Assembly: GCF_009730915.1 (NCBI RefSeq)
Contig: NC_052489.1
Location: forward strand, 27,645,916-27,709,915
Direction: 5' to 3'
DNA: 64,000 nt
Source: Dioscorea cayenensis subsp. rotundata
Taxonomy: Eukaryota > Streptophyta > Magnoliopsida > Dioscoreales > Dioscoreaceae
The notes beneath the pieces were generated by a model. It was not told where the DNA came from. It worked only from the letters and a program-made list of their open reading frames with translations, and searched no databases. Positions 1 through 14,552 of this stretch are shown one piece after another. The translations under genes were made by a program, and so were the position numbers. Position 1 is the stretch's first letter. Each line of letters starts with the position of its first letter.

Positions 1-561
1 GTGGCAATCGTTCTTGGCTCGCGTTGCGATGGGGAGGCAGTCGTGTTTCAGAAGAAGAAAACACGGTCAACTTTCGAAGAGAGGTATTTATCGAAGACGT
101 ACGAGAGACACGAGACTCCATCGGAGCACTCTTCGACGAACTCGTTGGGACGGAGGGAGAAGAGGAGAATTTTGCCAAACTATCGATGGTGTACCTCACG
201 GTACAATCCTCTTCCCAAATACCTCCCTCGCTTTCGGTTCCTAACCGGATCGTTGATTATGTCGATGATCTACCGGAATGGGGCGCTACGCATGGGCGCA
301 AGCGGCACTGAGTGGCTTATGGAGGACATACCACAAGCCGCTACCCGAGTGCAATCTAGATGCTGCGGGGAAGAAGACCAACACGGGTATGTTAAGGGTT
401 GCACGGTGGCGCTTAACATCCGGGTTTTATGAGTCGACGAGGAACCGGAAAGAAAGTCCGTTTCACGAAGATCCCAAGGATCGTTTGTCTACGGTGAAAA
501 ATACTTACCGGGAAGCAAGCGACTGATAGAGACGAGTTTGTCATCTCTCGAAGGAAAAGAG

Positions 562-845
562 GTAATAATTCAAAAATATTTTTGTTTTAGCGTAGGCGTT
601 AACGTTTAACCATATCATTTACTGCTTTAACTTTATTCATCTATCGTTTAACATTATAACTTACCGCTTTAACTTTGTTCGACTACCGTTTAAACTTTTT
701 AGTTTAATGTTTAATTTGTTTGTTCTTATGCTTTAACACAATAGGTTATAACGTTTAAATATACTGAAAGTTACATGTGTAAATATAGTTTTTAATTGTT
801 TAAACTAAATAATTTCGCTAAGATTGTTTGCTTTACACATGCTAG
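562..845. repeat. AT-rich intron with reiterated GTTTAA/TTTAAC motif
   Basis: This intron-like stretch of the Ulp1 relic repeats short variants of cgtttaac, gctttaac and gtttaaac at roughly 20-30 base spacing. The same motif family fills the next intron (1880-2102) and the 3' flank (2750-2880), so it belongs to the element and not to the host locus. No coding potential is visible. Confidence 0.5.
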
Positions 846-1879
846 TTTCTCGATCTGGTTCCGTGAATCTTGATGAAGAAGTATTTGTTCAGACGACCGT
901 CGGTCGGATGCTATTGCTCCCGGAACCGCTTGCTCGAAAGCGAGATGAAAGGGCGACCTCTTCCTTGCGCTGCCGGACGCCGTTCTCCGCTTCGGGCCAA
1001 AAGCGCAGTCGTCCGAGGCGAGAGCCCTCCCACCCCGCCCGACCGTGGCTTCCCCCGACCGTGTCGGCCCCGACGTGGCGGCTCACGCGGCAGCTAGGCG
1101 AGGATGTCACTGCAACTCTCATGCGAGGCTTGCAGTTTTTGATGATCGGAGTTCCCTCGGCATTGTCGCTCGGTGGAGGCATTGGAAGGCGGTCACGATC
1201 GCGATCGATGCGCCTTCCCTTCAAACAAATGAAGCACCCGGGGACGGATACGCCCGTCGGAGTTCGACGAGCGAGGACATCATCGGGGTGACCCTTGAAG
1301 ACGGCCTCATTCAAGAAGCTTGCAAAAAGAGGAAAACAATAATGCCTCCGTCTCCACCGCGTGCGGTGACGATGAAATAATAAGCGGCACCATCGGCGGC
1401 GAGCACCATCGGCGGTGATGTTGTTAGCGTTGATGACATGCCCATCACGGTGAGGAGATTGAAGATGGCGCCCGAGTTTGCGCGGTGGAAAAAGATCGTC
1501 GACTACATTGTTGACGACATCATGCATCTGAGTGGAGCCGGGCCGACCGATGCTGGGCATCAAAGATGGACACAATCCATGAAGAAGAACAACCGAGACA
1601 ACGTTGTGTCTCGCGTTGATCTTTCGCTGCGTGGAATTCACCGTGGAACCAGCGGTCGACCGTGCTGCATCGAGGCGATACAATCCCACAAGAACAAGAA
1701 GCATGTAAGGAAGTGTCTCCCGTTGATCTTTGCCGTCGTGCCCCATTAAAGGAAGCGATAAAAAGTAGAAGAACTTGGGAAAGTCTTCATTCAAGAAGAA
1801 AAAAATACGTTGCCGATCGCGCCTCAATAAGTACGAGCGAGGAGTTGATAAGGATCTTCCTCAACTGCCCTATGGACAA

Positions 1880-2102
1880 GTAAGTTTGAAGTTTTTATGA
1901 TATTGTTTAAACTGTTTTAGTTACCATTTAAGTAGGAGCGTTAACGTTTAAAATTTACAGATAACATTTAACTTATAAGTGATACCCTTTAAATATTACC
2001 GTTATCGTTTAAACATTCAATATAGAATTTAAAGTTTATACTTTAACGTTTAATTTTATACTTACAACATTGTTTACATGTCTTTGTTCCGTTCAACCAC
2101 AG
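1880..2102. repeat. Second AT-rich intron with the GTTTAA motif
   Basis: Starts at a good donor (gtaagt) and ends at an acceptor (ttcaaccacag). It has the same reiterated gtttaaa, taacgttta and tttaacgttt words as the previous intron of the Ulp1 relic. Confidence 0.45.
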
Positions 2103-3059
2103 CACTGTCGTGTGGAAGAATGACTCTGTCGGCACCTACAGGCGATCTATTCGACACCTTTCGGGGGAAGGGCGCACACGAGATCCACGATGGCTATGAT
2201 TGGAGATGCCCTGCGCGCAACTTGCATGAAGTGGACATCGTCGTCCTCCCGATAATTATGAGTGGCCACTTCCATGTAGATGCGTCCTTGACAATGAAAA
2301 ACAAGAATACAAGCATTATTCTTCATGCCAAAGCGAAGAATACGATAAAAAAGCAGCTAGAAATGTTAAGTGCTTTAATAATTTGTGTTTGTGTAATAGT
2401 GTTCGGTAAATAATCGGCATTCCAATATGAACTTGTATATCTCGACAGTGAACCTATTCGACCTCAGTATCGACATGGAGTTAGGGCGAGTCGGCGACCT
2501 ACAAAAGTACCCAGCTTGTTCACGACACTGAAGCCCCAGCGAGAAAAAAGGAAGTGTCGATTGCGCGTCTATGTCATGCGGTTTTATCGAGCGATTACTC
2601 AGGGGTGAGAAGCTACGGGTACCCATGAGTCGACGTCCCTTATCTGCGATTAAGGTATGTTTCCCGCATACTTAGGGAGGGGAGGCAGTCGCATGACGCC
2701 CGGAGGAGTCTTCATGGTGGTTCTTAGTCGTTCTTTCTATATTTGTATACACGATTCTTTCTTTAATAATCCAGATTCATTGTTTAACATACACTTTTCA
2801 TTGTTTAAGTATATAGTTCATTGTGTAAATATCAATGTAATTGTTTAAACTCCGTTTTCTTGTGTAAAAGCGAACCGAGAGGGAGTGTGCATAGCGAGGG
2901 TCATAGTCATTGTATAGGTGTAATAGTTTTCGAAATGTAAACCCGGTTTAAATTCGATTCATTTTTCAGAAGAACATGACAAATTTTGTCGATGTAAATG
3001 TACATGTATCTAAATTCAATTAAATTCATTACTGTTTCGTTTTGAGGTTACATTCTTGT

Positions 3060-3330
3060 TGGATGATATTGTGTATATGTTAAGCAGGATACTAATGTAG
3101 TTTAAGCGGAAACATAGAAAGTTAAAGCGAGAAACGCTTGGGGATCAGAGTGTGTATTAATTACGCTGGGGAACCGCGCCACGATCGCGGTGTATATGTT
3201 AAAGCGGATTATAATGTAGTTTAAGCGGAAACATAAAAAAAGTTAAGCAGAGACTAATATAGTTAAGCGGTAATATATAAAGTTAAACATTAAGTTCCAT
3301 AGTTACATAATAACATGAACTATATACACA
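3060..3330. repeat. Degenerate tandem repeat with TTAAGCGG core
   Basis: Words such as tatgttaaagcggatta, atgtagtttaagcggaaac and agttaagcagagac recur. Two longer units line up at about 3070-3125 and 3190-3245, each with gtagtttaagcggaaacata, about 120 bases apart. A GC-rich patch (3135-3190) lies between them. This probably represents 3' sequence of the Mutator-like element. Confidence 0.4.
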
Positions 3331-3389
3331 ATACACAATGCCTACTCGACAACATATTCATCTGCACGATCTACGATTGTGACTAGAGG

Positions 3390-3585
3390 CGTGTGATGGC
3401 TACAACGCACCTCGCGGACCCCGGACGTTTACGACTCGATCCTCTTTCGTCTAGGGCGCCCTGGGTTGCCTTCTCGTCTGCGATTTCGTCGGGTTCCTCG
3501 ACAAGTATCTCTACCTCGAATGCTCACGGCCGTTGCGATAATATGCGCATCAACTTGGACCGTACAGACGTAGAACACAAACATT
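3390..3585 (-). pseudogene. GC-rich coding-like fragment, unrecognised
   Basis: The base composition (GC-rich, CG dinucleotides kept) matches the Ulp1 relic and not the AT-rich surroundings. On the minus strand a frame reads an acidic-to-basic stretch (EVEILVEEPDEIADEK, then SSRKRPGSAR) before a stop. The plus strand gives a 64-residue Ser-rich frame. I recognise neither. It is most likely a remnant of another exon or open reading frame of the same mobile element. Confidence 0.3.
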
Positions 3586-3589
3586 AGCA

Positions 3590-4072
3590 CTCGTCCCTCC
3601 CGTTGTATCTAGTGATAGCACAAAAACTCTCCATAATTTAATCGGAAGAGCTAAAATTGAATCACCAAAATGAGGAAGAAGAAAAGAAGAAGAAGAAGAA
3701 CAAGAACAAGAACAAGAAGAAACAAGATATGAGCCTTCTAAAACTTTGTTTGAGAAAAAAGCAAGCGAGGATTGAAAAACTATCGTAAAAGAAAGTTATG
3801 ATTAGGGCTACATTTTTCCCACTTTTCGAGGCAAAAAGAAATTTCATATCGTGGATCCCACTTCAACTCAGCGGGGGTTAAAAGGAATGTAAAATATAAC
3901 GGAGGGCTGTCCGGGGTGTGCAAAAGTTGGAGGGGGTTTTTGGGAAGTTTTGAAAATTACGAGGGGTGAACAGTAATTTTCCCATTTTTAAATTACAAAT
4001 AAAAATAAGAAATAAGCAACGATCTCGCGTGGGGCGGTGGCATCCAACCACGAATATTCCTGAACGGGCTCG
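3590..4072. other. Spacer and upstream region of the phosphoglycerate kinase gene
   Basis: Contains an (AAG)n-like purine run (3670-3720) and AT-rich DNA, then the proximal promoter. No gene is visible. Confidence 0.6.
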
Positions 4073-4080
4073 CTATAAAC
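4073..4080 (+). promoter_or_regulatory. TATA box of the phosphoglycerate kinase gene
   Basis: ctataaac lies 120 bases before the start codon in an otherwise GC-balanced proximal promoter. It is followed by a (TA)n run (4086-4106) and a CT-rich leader. Placement would put transcription start near 4105. Confidence 0.5.
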
Positions 4081-4193
4081 GAATTCTATATATATATATA
4101 TATATAAATAAAAACCCCATCTTTTTCCTTTTCCCTTTGTTTCTCCGATCTCATCGTTTGTTTGTGGCTTGCTTGATCTCCAAGGCTCCTGCA

Positions 4194-7100
4194 ATGGCGG
4201 CGAAGAAGAGCGTGGGCGATCTCAAGGGCGCTGATCTGAAGAGCAAGAGGGCGTTCGTGAGGGTGGATCTCAATGTCCCGCTCGATGAGAATCTCAACAT
4301 CACCGATGACACCAGGATCCGGGCCGCTGTGCCGACGATCAAGTACCTCATGGAACATGGCGCCAGAGTCATCCTCTCTAGCCACTTGGTTTTCCTTCTT
4401 CTCACCTCTTCTCGCCTCCTTTATTTTATTTTATTTATTTATTTGAGTTTCTGATCTCTAGTTCGATGATCCGGCTACTGAAAATGGCCTTTTCTTCGTG
4501 TTTCCATCTATAATCCGCTTTACGATCTGTGATCTTGTGTTTTATGTTGATTTGAGCTATTATATTAATTTCATTTTGTCATCTAGGTTTTGATCTTGTT
4601 TCAGCTTTATTCATGGATTATTGGAAATTGGATCGATTAATATTTATTTTTGATTTATTATATAGTTATATATTATATTTGATTGTATCCTACATCTTAT
4701 TAGTGTTCTATAATTTTTTGGTGTATTTTGTTGGTAGCTCAGCTTGTTACCTTATCCGTTTGCATATACTAACTACTATCAAATTATCAGTTTGATTTTG
4801 CCTTGCATGAGCTATGGCCCAAACTTAGACTGTATGCCATGCTTGGAGTCATTCAGCAGAGCATCTTGTTGTTGACCTTATTTTTATGCTGTCTCTGTAA
4901 CATTGTATTTAGAGCACGAACTTAGTGATAGTGTTACAAGTGCATGGCAGTATCTAATTATTGCCATTAAAATGAGGAGAATGCTATTTGTTTACCTTGC
5001 TTGTTTTCTCTTTTATTTCTGAAAAAAATATTATTTATTAACATCATTTGGTGCTTCTAAAATTAAAATTGTTGGTTAAGATAGAAACGAGGTATGCAAA
5101 CACTTTCATGTTTTGAATTGTTGTCTTATCCACTGCATTTCTTGGGTTCTTATTTTACATTTTTTGGGTATGCCAATGTATGCTGATTGTTAGTTGCCTC
5201 TTTATATTGGTAATGGGGTTCATCAATTTGATCAATAATATGCTTAATCATCATATTTTCCTTTTCCCTTTCCAGGGACGCCCCAAAGGTGTTACTCCAA
5301 AGTACAGCTTGAAGCCTCTTGTGCCCAGGCTCTCTGAACTTCTTGGAGTTAATGTATGCTTCATTCATTCTTGCTTTTTCAAATTCGTGGTAATAATATC
5401 TGTTTTATTGTTTGATTTGAATCATTTGTGCATTTTGAGTAGGTTGAGATGGCCAATGACTGTATTGGTGAAGAAGTTGAGAAAATGGTTGCTGCTCTGC
5501 CAGATGGAGGTGTTTTGTTACTTGAGAATGTGAGATTCCACAAGGAGGAAGAGAAGAATGATCCAGAGTTTTCTAAGAAGCTGGCTTCTCTCGCTGACCT
5601 CTATGTTAATGATGCCTTTGGCACCGCACATAGGGCTCATGCATCCACCGAGGGTGTAGCCAAATTCTTGAAGCCAGCTGTAGCTGGCTTCTTGATGCAG
5701 AAAGTAGGCAGATATAAGTTTTTATTTTTCCTACAAATTTTGATAACATTGGTCTTCAAGCTTTCTTATGGTTTAGAATTTTCAAGCTTCCACATTTGAT
5801 GTTCAACTGATGTCAGTTGATTAATATGCAATTCCTAATTCCGTAATCACCCCTTAAATTAATTTCTTTGTGATATCTTGCGGTTGCTGTTGACTTGATT
5901 TTGTTTTCCCTTGCACCTAATTTTTCCATTTTGTTTCCAGGAACTTGATTATCTTGTTGGTGCTGTTGCAAATCCCAAGAAGCCCTTTGCAGCCATTGTT
6001 GGTGGCTCCAAGGTGTCAACCAAGATTGGAGTGATTGAGTCTCTGTTTGAGAAGGTTGATATTCTTATTCTTGGTGGAGGAATGATATTCACATTTTACA
6101 AGGCACAAGGATACTCAGTTGGCTCATCCCTTGTGGAGGAAGACAAGCTTGACCTTGCCACAGCTCTTATTGAGAAAGCAAAGACCAAGGGAGTGTCACT
6201 CTTGTTGCCTACTGATGTGGTTATTGCCGACAAATTTGCTGCTGATGCCAATAGCAAGGTATGTCTGTTCATTATCAACGCGTATACTGAAGCTTTCATG
6301 TTTAAAATTCTTAATCTAATAATCAAAGTGAGATATTGTCACCAAATTTATTTGGCATGGTTTTTTTTGTCTTGTTATTGACTAGAGAAATGGCTTATTG
6401 TCAAGTTTTCTATTTGCTTGTCTGAGATTTTGTTCTTGTTAGCCAGTGTCTATGTGTGGTCATTGTGTTGTTTTTTGGCTTCAGTTGACTGAGTGATGCA
6501 GGCTACATTTGCTAGTTTTCTTAGCTTTGAAGTTTTACTTTTGTCAATACAGTAGATGCGGATGGCCATTAAAAGCCAAGCTGTTTAGCATCTGCATTTC
6601 CACCATGATATGAACTGCCAATTTATGCTGATACCTACAAATCTTTAATGTTGTTAATTGGAGCATCTTACAAAGCATTTATTTGGAATTGGATGATTAG
6701 AAAAGATCTCATATGTCTATCCACCCTCTCATTTCTTCTGTCTTTATAGCATTCTCTCATGGCCCACTCAGATTGGCTTTCCTTTTTCTTGGTGGCACCT
6801 ATATATCTTCACCAGATTTGTCTTTTAACAGCTTCTTGTCATTTCTTTAATCAGATATGATGTTGCTAGCCCTCTCTTGCCTCATCTGATTATCCATGTG
6901 CTCTCCACTGTCACATTTATACACTGTTCAATTATCACTATGATCCCACATTATTGATCACTTGGTAAGCTTGCACTTCATGTGGAAAATGCATACTTTT
7001 TTGTCTACTTCACATCTTGCCCTTTGAAACCAAACCTAACAAATAGTACACTACCTTTTTTTAAGTATATGCTGAAATTAAGATAATTGGTATATTTATT

Positions 7101-7579
7101 CAAGAAAATGATGTATCTTTTCTGGAGTTTAACACAAGTTCTCTTGCAGGTCGTACTGGCATCTGAAATCTCAGATGGTTGGATGGGGCTTGATGTTGGT
7201 CCTGACTCCATCAAGACATTCAATGAAACCTTGGATACCACCCAGACCATCATTTGGAATGGGCCCATGGGTGTGTTCGAGTTTGAGAAGTTTGCTGCGG
7301 GCACAGAGGTAAACACCAACTGACGGTGGCCCATACATTTGTTATATGCACACAATTAGTTACTAAGCCTTTCATGCTGAACAGGCAATTGCAAAGAAGT
7401 TGGCTGAACTCACTGGCAAAGGTGCTACAACCATCATAGGAGGCGGTGACTCTGTTGCTGCTGTCGAGAAGGCAGGACTTGCCGACAAGATGAGCCACAT
7501 TTCAACAGGAGGTGGTGCTAGCTTGGAGCTATTGGAGGGCAAGCCCCTTCCTGGAGTCCTTGCTCTTGATGATGCCTGA
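4194..7579 (+). CDS. PGK: Phosphoglycerate kinase, cytosolic
   Basis: Catalyses 1,3-bisphosphoglycerate + ADP to 3-phosphoglycerate + ATP in glycolysis, and the reverse in gluconeogenesis. Exons are 4194-4388, 5276-5353, 5443-5703, 5941-6258, 7150-7308 and 7385-7579. They join in phase to give 401 residues, the usual length of plant cytosolic PGK. The protein starts [12 protein letters not shown] directly at the mature N-terminus with no transit peptide, so it is the cytosolic and not the plastid form. Visible signatures are [11 protein letters not shown] near residue 21, SSHLGRPKG across the first splice junction, GTAHRAHAS, the nucleotide-binding [10 protein letters not shown] near 354-363 and [15 protein letters not shown] near 376. 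All introns are GT-AG. The last two exons encode most of the C-terminal nucleotide-binding domain. No damage is visible. Confidence 0.96.
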
Positions 7580-8045
7580 AACTACTGTCCCCTTGACAAA
7601 AAGGTTCTGTGTTTTTTTGGTTGATGTTGTGCATCTGCTCTAGGCTTTGATGGAGTTATATTATGTATTCCCTTTGCCAGTTTCTAAGTTTTGTAGATGG
7701 TTCTAAATAAGTCCGGTTTCCAGCACCACCAGTGAGTGCTGAGAAGATGCTTGTATTCAAAACCACCATCGCGTATGTGTACTTTTGAGTGATTTTCTTT
7801 TTGATGGATGTTTATCAGAAGATCAGTGTACAAGAGAACCAACCATATGTAAGAGTTACTTGATTAATAAGAATGGATTCAATTCACCTGCCAATTAATT
7901 AAGAAACGACGGCTCGGAAAATAAAAAATAATAAACATAATTTTTCATGTTGTACGTAGTTGTTGTTGTTCCTGCAGTCCAACATAAGCTTACCCGGTTC
8001 CGTAGAATAAGAAAGAGATGAGGCTTGCTCTCGCTTCCTCCTCTG
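7580..8045. other. PGK 3' untranslated region and short spacer to the HINT gene
   Basis: The PGK 3' UTR runs at least to about 7850, where AATAAGAATGGATT-type polyadenylation sequence appears. The remaining ~200 bases form the promoter and leader of the next gene on the same strand. No additional gene is visible. Confidence 0.6.
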
Positions 8046-10059
<2,014 letters not shown>

Positions 10060-10912
10060 TGGGAAAAGTGCAATTGTCTAAGTTCTGAGCTATCGGAGAT
10101 TAAATGCTTGTAAATGATTTTGTTACTCATATCAGATATGAATGTTTCATTAGGCATAATTGTCATCTTATGGAGGGGTATTGCTGCTGTAGTTGCAATT
10201 ATTCTTCGAAATCTCAAATTATGAAGATGTGATCATACAGGTAATGATTAATAATAAACCTCAAACTTACGTTGCTAAAGATGCTTGTTATTTGGATGGA
10301 TGCTGCGTTAACAAAACAAGCCTATCATATATTTTTTTATTTTTTATTTTTACTTCACCATTTGTTTTATCGGCGCATAAAATGCATATATTTTTTATTT
10401 TTTTTATTTATATGGGCCACGTCAGACAGGAGGTTATTCTTTTAAATTGGATCTACATAAACAATGAAAATCCAGATGGTACTATTTTGCTTGAAAGATT
10501 TGAATTTCAAAATTATATTGTGAAAATTTATGTTTAAAGTATTTTGTTAGGACTAATATAACGGTTTATATTTTTTATTACACCAAGGTCAGTAAAGTGT
10601 TAGCTGGTAAATTTGTGTGATATACATGTGTATATCTCAGCAATTATCAGTAACTGCTCAAAAAACATTTTAACCGAATGAATTTACAGCATTATTTCTA
10701 CGAGTGTACATATATAATCACAAACATCTTGGGGCTACTATAAACGCAAATTACCCTTTTAAAACAATTTAAAAAAATAAAAGAAATATATATTTTTGAA
10801 GTAAGAGTGTTGGTTTATCTAAAAATCCAACGCAATTACATCAATATGCACTAGAGACAGACAATTAAAAGCCATCACAATGTAAGTCTGAAGACTTAAA
10901 AACTTTCAGTGT
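10060..10912. other. Convergent intergenic region, HINT to RDM4
   Basis: Holds the 3' ends of two convergent genes. It is AT-rich with T-runs near 10330-10410. I see no gene or mobile element. Confidence 0.6.
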
Positions 10913-13900
10913 TTATTTATATTCCCATTTCCAGTCCTCATCCTCCTCATCAGAATCAATGATCTTTTCATATTGAGAGTCAGTATCTGAGTAGTAGTCC
11001 AGTGGGTCTTTGTTTTCATTTTCTTCATCCTGTGATGACACTTCATCAGGGTACTCATTCAGTGGGTTGTCTTCAGCTGCAGTTGGAAGTGGAAATGGAA
11101 GAGGAATCAATTTCATCATGCAATGTGGCTAAGTTTCTAATTAGCATAAAAAAAAAAAACAAGTGGACTGTGCAAAGACAAACATACCATTTGAATCATC
11201 AGATTCATATTCGCATTCTGGAGGGCCACCATAATACTCATCTTCATCGTCCACTTGAACTCTGAAGAAGCAATGATCTAGATTAATCAATATTGTTTAT
11301 CAAAGGTGAAGTACAGCAAGGGCAGCTGAATTCTTACAAAGGGTAGCCAGTGAAAGAGTCTTGCTCATTTTCATTGGCTTCGTCATCCATAGCATACAGA
11401 TCATAGACGTAATTTTCTGCTCAAAAAACTGAATTATGACTCAGGAAATATGATAGAAAACTCATTTGTTACTGATAATCTCTCATTCAAATATTAATGC
11501 TGGATCGCAACTTTCTTTACCTTGAACAGAACTGATATCAGATTCAATCTCCTCCGCCGCAGTTGGGAGGAATTCCCTCAGTAAAGGAAGATAGCTATAG
11601 AGCATTGCATTATCATCAATAGAAACAGTTCTGAAATCACAATTATCTCAAAGTTGTCACTCCTTGCAATCTCAAGAAGAAGATATGAAAATTGAAATAA
11701 AGGTAGAGAAAAGAAACTCATTACTTTGGTTCTGGCAACTTTCCAGGCTTTTCCTCCTCATCAACTCTGACAATGTCATAAAAATGGCAAATTTCTTGCA
11801 AGGAATTATCATCACTGTCCTTGCCCTCCCTTCTGCTCTTCCATATTTGCGTAAAACGTGCTCTTCTTGCTAGATACTATACAAATAAGATCACAAGCAG
11901 CATATCAGATAATTTATACAGAAACCAAATCTTCACAAGCATTTCTATTTATGCTCTTACAAATATAGACGGAGACATTGACATTGAGAAATGCATCATT
12001 CGTCATGTTGAATGTGTATGCATGCCCACTAATAAAGAACACGGTTTGAATGCCTCACCAATGAACAAATCATAAAGAAGGAAAGGAACAATAACAATAA
12101 GTAAATCAATAATACCTCATGTTTCTCTCTGGCTTCAAGGAGCAATCGATCTTGCTTCTGCAAAGACAATAGAGAAAATTACAGACTTTTGACAATAACC
12201 ATCACTATGCCATTGTAGAATGACTGATGACATATTGCCACTAAGCATTCAGAAACAGCCAGTTTGAACATTATTAAAGAGGGGCATGAGGCACAAATGG
12301 ACAAGAGAATTTTAGAAACAGGCATGGGGCAAATTGACAGTAACGTCTTAAGAGTTCACATTAAAAAACTGATTCCAAAAAAAGCTAAAATGAAGTGTTT
12401 CTTCAGAGTATCATAAATGTTGGAAGGTTCTTTCCATGCTAAATCACCAATTAAATAAGTTGTTATACCTTATCTTGTTTGAAGGTATTCCTCCGATCTG
12501 CAAGCTTTCTTTCAAATTCCATATTGCTGTTTGAATGAGGCTGTCAGAAAATCTAAGTTAAGCCTTTGGAATATCACAGTGAAGACTTTTTATTAGGCAG
12601 ATATCATAAGGACACAATAGATCATTCAACAAAGTAATGAAAGAAAAGTTCTGGAAAATAATAAATTATTTATTTGTTTTGGCAAATTGGGGCCATTTAA
12701 GCACTTAATTAATTTAATTCAAATGTTTTGTACTTTAATGATTTTTCAAGGCATAGAACCTATCTATCAAGGTAACCAAGCAACGGCAATTTGAACATGC
12801 CTGCTCATCTTGTTCGTAGAGTACACTTTGCAAATGATGAGTGGTCTAATTGATTGCTCATTTCCATAAATAACTCAATTGTCATCAAATTGCATCACAC
12901 ATTAATTATAATTTAATTTTTTTGATGGTGCAGACAATGAGCCTTAACAAGGAATATAGCATACTTCCATACGCATTAATGTGGCTTTAGTGTTAAAATG
13001 AGGTAACAGGAACCAAATATATGAGAGCATAAACACTTGCATATAGTTTATCAACCAAACCTGTGATATTGCACAAACAATTCAGATTATTGGAAAGAGT
13101 AAAATGATAAAAATGCAAAAATTTCCAGGGAGAACGGATTACTTTCTCGTAGGAAATATTGACTACTAGTGAATCAGAAAGTCCAAACAAGCAGCAACCA
13201 ATAGTCCTAGGAGTAAAAAATGGTACATGGTTTGTTTGTCGAAGTGAAGCTAAAAGAAAACAAATCTAGACAACTCATTCAATTGCCACAGAACCATGTG
13301 TTTTACAACTCAAGTTTCCAAACTTCAAAATGTCATAATTCATAAGCAAATTAACAAATTTAAATTAGAAATGCAGGCTCCAAATAACAAAAGAATTTAT
13401 TTAAAAACAAAAGAACATTGCAACAGGCTTCCTTCCTCGAAGACTAGGGCTTATCATATAATATACATAGACAAGGGAAAGAACAAGAAATTTACCATCC
13501 CATCCAGGAAAGCCAGCAGAGCATCTTTAGTACCTTCAAAGCCCCCTAGAGTCTCCACATGCTGAACTAAAACCTTTTTTGTCTTTGATTCCTCTAAGGC
13601 TACACTTGAAGATATATGAAAATAAGCTATTGATGGCTAATGCTTTCAACTATAATATAGATATTCACTTTCGTCTGAACCACGAGAAAACCAATTACAG
13701 AATTACTAAAAATTCAACCTCTTTGATGACAAATAATAGAAAGACAATGTTATCAATGTCTGTGATTTCCCCAAATAAAATAAAATAAAATAAAATAAAA
13801 TTTGCAAACATATAATCTTGCATGCCTTGAATCAATACCTTTTCCAGTAGATTCTCCAATGGAGAGGCTCGCAAAGTCCAAAAGGGGCTTCTTAAACGGC

Positions 13901-14112
13901 CGCTCATTGATCTCAAGCCCTAGAAAACAGCAAGAAACTCAGCAAGAGAAATCACAATACAGTGAGGGAAAAAAAATTAAAAAAATAAAAGACGAAGCAA
14001 ACTCACATAATGCATCTAGTGGCTCCTGGGACGCCCTGCGCTTAACCCTAACGACGACTGGCTTTCTCTTCATCGTCGCCGATGACGAAGACGGCTCGCC
14101 GACCTCCGCCAT
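10913..14112 (-). CDS. RDM4: RDM4/IWR1-type RNA polymerase II import and assembly factor
   Basis: IWR1 homologues escort RNA polymerase II into the nucleus; Arabidopsis RDM4/DMS4 also associates with Pol IV/V functions in RNA-directed DNA methylation. Ten exons: 14007-14112, 13839-13919, 13496-13599, 12469-12540, 12116-12157, 11725-11876, 11521-11630, 11338-11416, 11188-11261 and 10913-11076. All phases close, giving 327 residues. The N-terminus has KRKPVVVRVKRRASQEPLDA and, across the first junction, LWLEINERPFKKPLLDF, typical of the family. The middle has ARFTQIWKSRRE and CHFYDIVRVDEEE. The IWR1 region follows (LYSYLPLLREFLP, ENYVYDLYAMDDE, VQVDDEDEYYGGP). The C-terminal 60 residues are highly acidic and end EDEDWKWEYK. 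It shares a 440-bp divergent promoter with the GT47 gene. Confidence 0.92.
13771..13801. repeat. (AAAAT)n microsatellite in an RDM4 intron
   Basis: Five to six perfect AAAAT units lie within the second RDM4 intron. Confidence 0.8.
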
Positions 14113-14552
14113 GGCTTTCAGATGCGGAGGATTAGGATAGGGTTTTGAAAAGTAAATAAATTTTTTAAAAAAAAGTAAATAATTTTTTTTTAAAAAAAAA
14201 ACCATTTCAAAAAGAGCTCAGATGCGAACTTCTCTTCCAACGGTGGAGTCCAATGATCGAATTTAATCGACCAGTTTATCGCAGACTTCCTCATTGCTCA
14301 TTTTATGGGGTTCGAATAATGTATATAAAAGATAAGTATTATGACTAACTGGCCGATGTGGGACTTTCTTATTATGTGAACCACAACATCAAAATTAACT
14401 TTATCCTATATATATATATATACACAATTAATTAATAGATAAAACATGAAAATTATTATTATTATTATTGAAAAAATAAAAAAATAAATATTGATTTGGA
14501 GGTTTGCGTGAGCCACAACGCATCTCCTCCGATCGAGAGAGAAAGCTCGATC
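14113..14552. promoter_or_regulatory. Divergent (shared) promoter of RDM4 and the GT47 gene
   Basis: The two start codons are 440 bases apart on opposite strands. A TATA-like tatataaaa lies at 14322-14330, correctly oriented for the GT47 gene, about 225 bases before its ATG. No clear TATA box faces RDM4, which begins next to A/T runs. A (TA)n run lies at 14406-14422. Confidence 0.5.

Larger units (their letters stand above)
1..2654 (+). pseudogene. Decayed Ulp1-like (C48) peptidase gene with DUF1985-like N-terminus, probably from a Mutator-like element
   Basis: Four exon-like blocks are separated by introns with good splice sites: about 1-561, 846-1879, 2103-2364 and 2449-2654. Block 1 reads like the DUF1985 region (a stretch with REVFIEDVRE, FAKLSMVYL and NRIVDYVDDLPE, continuing after a frame change as GRYAWAQAALSGLWRTYH). 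Block 2 is GC-rich and low in recognisable domains, ending with a segment like ISTSEELIRIFLNCPMDK. Blocks 3 and 4 resemble the Ulp1 peptidase core: VDIVVLPIIMSGHFHVDA carries the candidate catalytic His, and GSVDCA followed by FIERLLRGEKLRVPMS carries the candidate catalytic Cys. No single frame stays open across any complete block, so at least three frame changes are needed and the gene is dead. Such genes travel in plant Mutator-like elements (the KI-MULE or Kaonashi group). I cannot see terminal inverted repeats, and the 5' part lies outside the window. Confidence 0.6.

Noticed and set aside
889-1827. 312-codon open frame on the minus strand in the Ulp1 relic
   Set aside because: Arg/His-rich composition, no recognisable domain, and it lies opposite GC-rich exon-like sequence on the plus strand; it is a chance frame.
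4194-7579. Plastid phosphoglycerate kinase
   Set aside because: No transit peptide precedes [12 protein letters not shown], and the total length equals the cytosolic isoform.
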